From: Oreocharis arfaki
Taxonomy: Eukaryota; Chordata; Aves; Passeriformes; Paramythiidae
Length of the DNA stretch: 64,000 nucleotides
Reading direction: 5' to 3'
NCBI GenBank assembly: GCA_013398015.1
Contig: VZRR01012901.1
Coordinates: 124,001-188,000, forward strand
The notes below the pieces were generated by a model. The model made no database searches and was not told the origin of the DNA. It worked only from the letters and a program-made list of their open reading frames with translations. This document shows positions 62,721 to 64,000 of the stretch, one piece after another (positions within the stretch are counted from its first letter, which is position 1; each line of letters opens with the position of its first letter). A program made the position numbers and the translations under genes.

Positions 62721-63416
62721 AAACTTTTCCCACTGCTTAAGAGATACAACATCCCACAAAAGCTCCAGCTGGCATCTGGGTGAGATGCTCCAGGCTCCAT
62801 TCTGGAGAAGCCCTCACTGCCCAGTGCTGCTGTAGATGTGGCACTTGGGGACATGGGTCAGAGGTGGCCTTGGCAGTGCTGGGGGAATGGTTAGACTGGA
62901 TCTTGGAGATCTTTTCCCACCTTACTGATTCTGTGATTCTGTGCTGGTCCCACACCCTCTCCAGGCTCCAGCAGGGCACAAACAGCCTGAGGGACAGCAG
63001 GTACCTGTTGTCAGCATCCCAGAATAGGGGTCTCTTGGAGACAGGCAGACGTTCTTCTGTCCTCTGCGCCCACACCTCCTCCCTGACCTCAGGCCAACCG
63101 AAGTCTCTGATTTCTTGATTTCCTTTCTGGAATGAAAATAAAATGCAAAAGGAGGGGTTGCAGTCATTCCTAGAGGTGTCAGCTCCGCTGCAGGCTTGGA
63201 AAGGGCAGGTCCCACTCCCGGATGCCCCTCCCAGTGCATGGGGCTGGGGACAGGGGACCAGCACATCCCACCCCATTACCTCTCCCGGCCTGCCTGCTCC
63301 TCCACAGTGTCCACGGCACACTCGAGGGACGCCTGCAGGGACTGCAGCTGGTGCATGGTTTCCCGCAGCAGGAACCGGGTCAGGAACTGCTCCATCTTCG
63401 AGGAGGTCTCGTACCT
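58562..63416 (-). CDS. NECAB3: NECAB3, C-terminal 234 residues in eight exons; N-terminus beyond right edge
   Basis: Partial gene for N-terminal EF-hand calcium-binding protein 3, a cytoplasmic/Golgi-associated protein of the NECAB family. Family members have N-terminal EF-hands, a central coiled coil and a C-terminal monooxygenase-like (ABM) domain. Seen here, numbered from the first residue in the window: central helix EQFLTRFLLRETMHQLQSLQ (9-28), a basic linker (about 47-87), a second helix (QWMAQINRLQQLIEKLEC, about 95-112), then the ABM-like domain from 132 with FILYEFWQDVTSW and the family ending FPASWWIMNNN. All eight exons join in frame and end in TGA at 58,562-58,564. The EF-hand exons should lie to the right of 64,000. 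NECAB1 and NECAB2 are the alternatives. The convergent position next to CBFA2T2 favours NECAB3, and so does the linker PRLEPLKEE. Confidence 0.92.
59397..59488 (-). CDS. NECAB3: NECAB3 exon: ABM-like domain, penultimate
   Basis: Acceptor CCTGTTTTACAG precedes 59,488 and donor GTGAGG follows 59,397. The exon is 92 nt. It completes Ser195 and encodes HLQSSCSKTFQQSILSLLES then PELLTTMLFP. Confidence 0.93.
59759..59836 (-). CDS. NECAB3: NECAB3 exon: ABM-like domain core
   Basis: Acceptor CTGTCCCCACAG precedes 59,836 and donor GTGGGA follows 59,759. The exon is 78 nt. It completes His169 and encodes VSACKLTDEACFILYEFWQD then VTSWR. The LYEFWQD block is a NECAB signature. Confidence 0.94.
59837..61390 (-). 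other. NECAB3: NECAB3 intron (1,554 nt)
   Basis: The largest NECAB3 intron wholly in the window. It holds the 22-bp minisatellite at its low-coordinate end. Overlapping open frames on both strands reflect GC-rich composition. Confidence 0.85.
59874..59932 (+). repeat. 22-bp minisatellite, about 2.7 copies
   Basis: Units GGCTGGCACGGCCCTGGC.. and GCCTGGCATGGCCCTGGC.. repeat with a 22-bp period, plus a partial third copy. NECAB3 intron. Confidence 0.75.
61391..61503 (-). CDS. NECAB3: NECAB3 exon: start of ABM-like domain
   Basis: Acceptor CCTCGGCAG precedes 61,503 and donor GTAAGT follows 61,391. The exon is 113 nt and encodes HILVAKRQISVATSRIEEFR then QAFRSYTEGTAGHSSCL. It ends with two bases of a His codon. 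Confidence 0.93.
62074..62127 (-). CDS. NECAB3: NECAB3 exon: short linker before the ABM-like domain
   Basis: Acceptor TTTGACACAG precedes 62,127 and donor GTAAGC follows 62,074. The exon is 54 nt, phase 0 at both ends, and encodes SPRLEPLKEEAMCKGQDA. It can be skipped without changing the frame. Confidence 0.88.
62485..62564 (-). CDS. NECAB3: NECAB3 exon: second coiled-coil segment
   Basis: Acceptor TTTGCTGTGCAG precedes 62,564 and donor GTGTGT follows 62,485. The exon is 80 nt and encodes VCVEDNSQWMAQINRLQQLI then EKLECK. The NRLQxLIxxLECK block is shared across NECAB proteins. Confidence 0.92.
62686..62716 (+). repeat. Poly(T) run of 31, NECAB3 intron
   Basis: An uninterrupted run of T between the exons at 62,485-62,564 and 63,005-63,126. 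On the NECAB3 transcript it is poly(A). It may be a retroposon tail or simple slippage; I see no flanking duplication. Confidence 0.95.
62840..62943 (+). repeat. CR1-type 3' fragment, NECAB3 intron
   Basis: GCACTTGGGGACATGGGTCA, GGCAGTGCTGGGGGAATGGT, TTAGACTGGATCTTGGAGAT and GATTCTGTGATTCTGTG match the CR1 subfamily with a GACATGGTTTAGTGG-type 3' end. Confidence 0.75.
63005..63126 (-). CDS. NECAB3: NECAB3 exon: basic linker
   Basis: Acceptor TTTTCATTCCAG precedes 63,126 and donor GTACCT follows 63,005. The exon is 122 nt. It completes Arg46 and encodes KEIKKSETSVGLRSGRRCGR and a Ser/Pro-containing tail. Phases match both neighbours. The sequence is less conserved than the flanking helices. 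Confidence 0.85.
63280..63416 (-). CDS. NECAB3: NECAB3 exon: central coiled-coil region (first seen in window)
   Basis: On the minus strand the acceptor TTTGCCCCAG precedes 63,416 and donor GTAATG follows 63,280. The exon is 137 nt and reads RYETSSKMEQFLTRFLLRET and on through HQLQSLQASLECAVDTVEEQ. It ends with two bases of an Arg codon. Confidence 0.92.
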
Positions 63417-64000
63417 CTGGGGCAAAGGGGACAGGATCTGTCAGACACCTCTGGCTCTGTGCAGGGGCAGCAGAGCCATACCTGCAGGGGGTTGTCCCTG
63501 AAGTAAACCAAATGGAGTGGATTTCAAACAGGTTTTTAGTTATCACTAGAAGTGACGCTGAGGGCAGAAGAACCCTCGGGGTGCACTGCCTGTGAGATCA
63601 CAACGGGGAATGCAGGCATGGTTCCATGAGCACTCTGGCCCCAGCACCCACGGCCCTGGCCCCAGCACTCCCAGCCCTGGCCCCAGCACTCTCAGCTCCA
63701 GGAGCCGTGGAGGAAGGCAGATAGACACAAGCCACAAGGTAAAGAGCACCTTCAGGGACAGCCTCCAGCCCCAGGGAGGGCTCCAGGGCTGGCACAGCAT
63801 CCCTCGTGCCCCCTGCTTACACACTGCTCTGCTCACTCCAGGGCTCTGGGACAAGGCTGGGAGCCTGTGGTGGCCCACCAGATGCTGGCAGCTCCTTCCA
63901 GGGACCCACCCACCACTGACAGGCCCGGGCAGGGGCTGGCTTCGTGCTCTCTCTGCCCAGGAAGACAGCGCCAAGCCTGTCTGCTTCTATGAGAGCTTCT
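63417..64000 (-). other. NECAB3: NECAB3 intron running off the right edge
   Basis: Sequence upstream (in the NECAB3 sense) of the first exon seen. It holds the 21-bp minisatellite. No exon matching the EF-hand part is visible. Confidence 0.7.
63633..63695 (+). repeat. 21-bp minisatellite, three copies
   Basis: Three tandem 21-bp units (63,633-63,653, 63,654-63,674, 63,675-63,695) share CTGGCCCCAGCAC. They lie in the NECAB3 intron upstream of the first exon seen. Confidence 0.85.

Larger units (their letters stand above)
61504..63004 (-). other. NECAB3: NECAB3 introns between 61,503 and 63,005
   Basis: Three introns (570, 357 and 440 nt) separated by the exons at 62,074-62,127 and 62,485-62,564. 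The third carries the T31 run and a CR1 fragment; nothing is seen in the other two. Confidence 0.85.

Noticed and set aside
62737..63546. 269-codon minus-strand open frame over NECAB3 exons
   Set aside because: It runs through NECAB3 exons in a wrong frame and across introns. The spliced model with matching phases explains the region.
1..64000. CRISPR array, operons, ribosome binding sites, riboswitches, phage or integron features
   Set aside because: The sequence is vertebrate nuclear DNA with spliced genes and CR1 repeats; no spaced-repeat array or bacterial gene layout is present.
1..64000. Endogenous retrovirus or complete LINE
   Set aside because: No reverse transcriptase, gag or env-like frame and no paired LTRs are visible; all CR1 pieces are short 3' fragments.

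Overview
This window is vertebrate nuclear DNA, almost certainly from a bird. Two lines of evidence support that. Intron-split genes with canonical GT-AG junctions are present, and at least ten fragments carry the 3' end of CR1, the LINE that dominates avian genomes. I cannot place the order or species.

Layout. Positions 1 to about 40,630 hold no protein-coding exon that I can recognise. This stretch contains CR1 fragments, short homopolymer and trinucleotide runs, and three GC/CpG-rich patches near 12.6, 19.1-19.8 and 23.2-23.6 kb. It is most simply the upstream region and/or long first intron of the next gene. From 40,632 to 54,130 on the + strand lie ten exons that join without a frame break into CBFA2T2 (MTGR1), a corepressor of the ETO/MTG family. 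The TAFH (NHR1), NHR2, NHR3 and MYND zinc-finger (NHR4) regions are all present. Its 3'UTR probably runs to a polyadenylation signal at 56,345. About 2.2 kb downstream, on the minus strand, eight exons (63,416 down to 58,562) encode the C-terminal 234 residues of NECAB3, a neuronal EF-hand calcium-binding family member. Its EF-hand exons lie beyond the right edge.

The two genes are convergent, tail to tail. From memory this is the same order as CBFA2T2-NECAB3 on human chromosome 20, which independently supports both names. They are not known to act in one pathway; the arrangement is ancestral synteny, not an operon.

I found no RNA gene, complete transposon, virus-like coding sequence or CRISPR array. 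The observations most worth checking are: a CpG island at 23.2-23.6 kb whose open frame ends at a donor of the right phase to splice to the first CBFA2T2 coding exon seen here; an in-frame 90-nt CBFA2T2 exon flanked by inverted CR1 copies; a pure TCC run encoding a serine tract; and a compact cluster of inverted and direct repeats at 38.9 kb.
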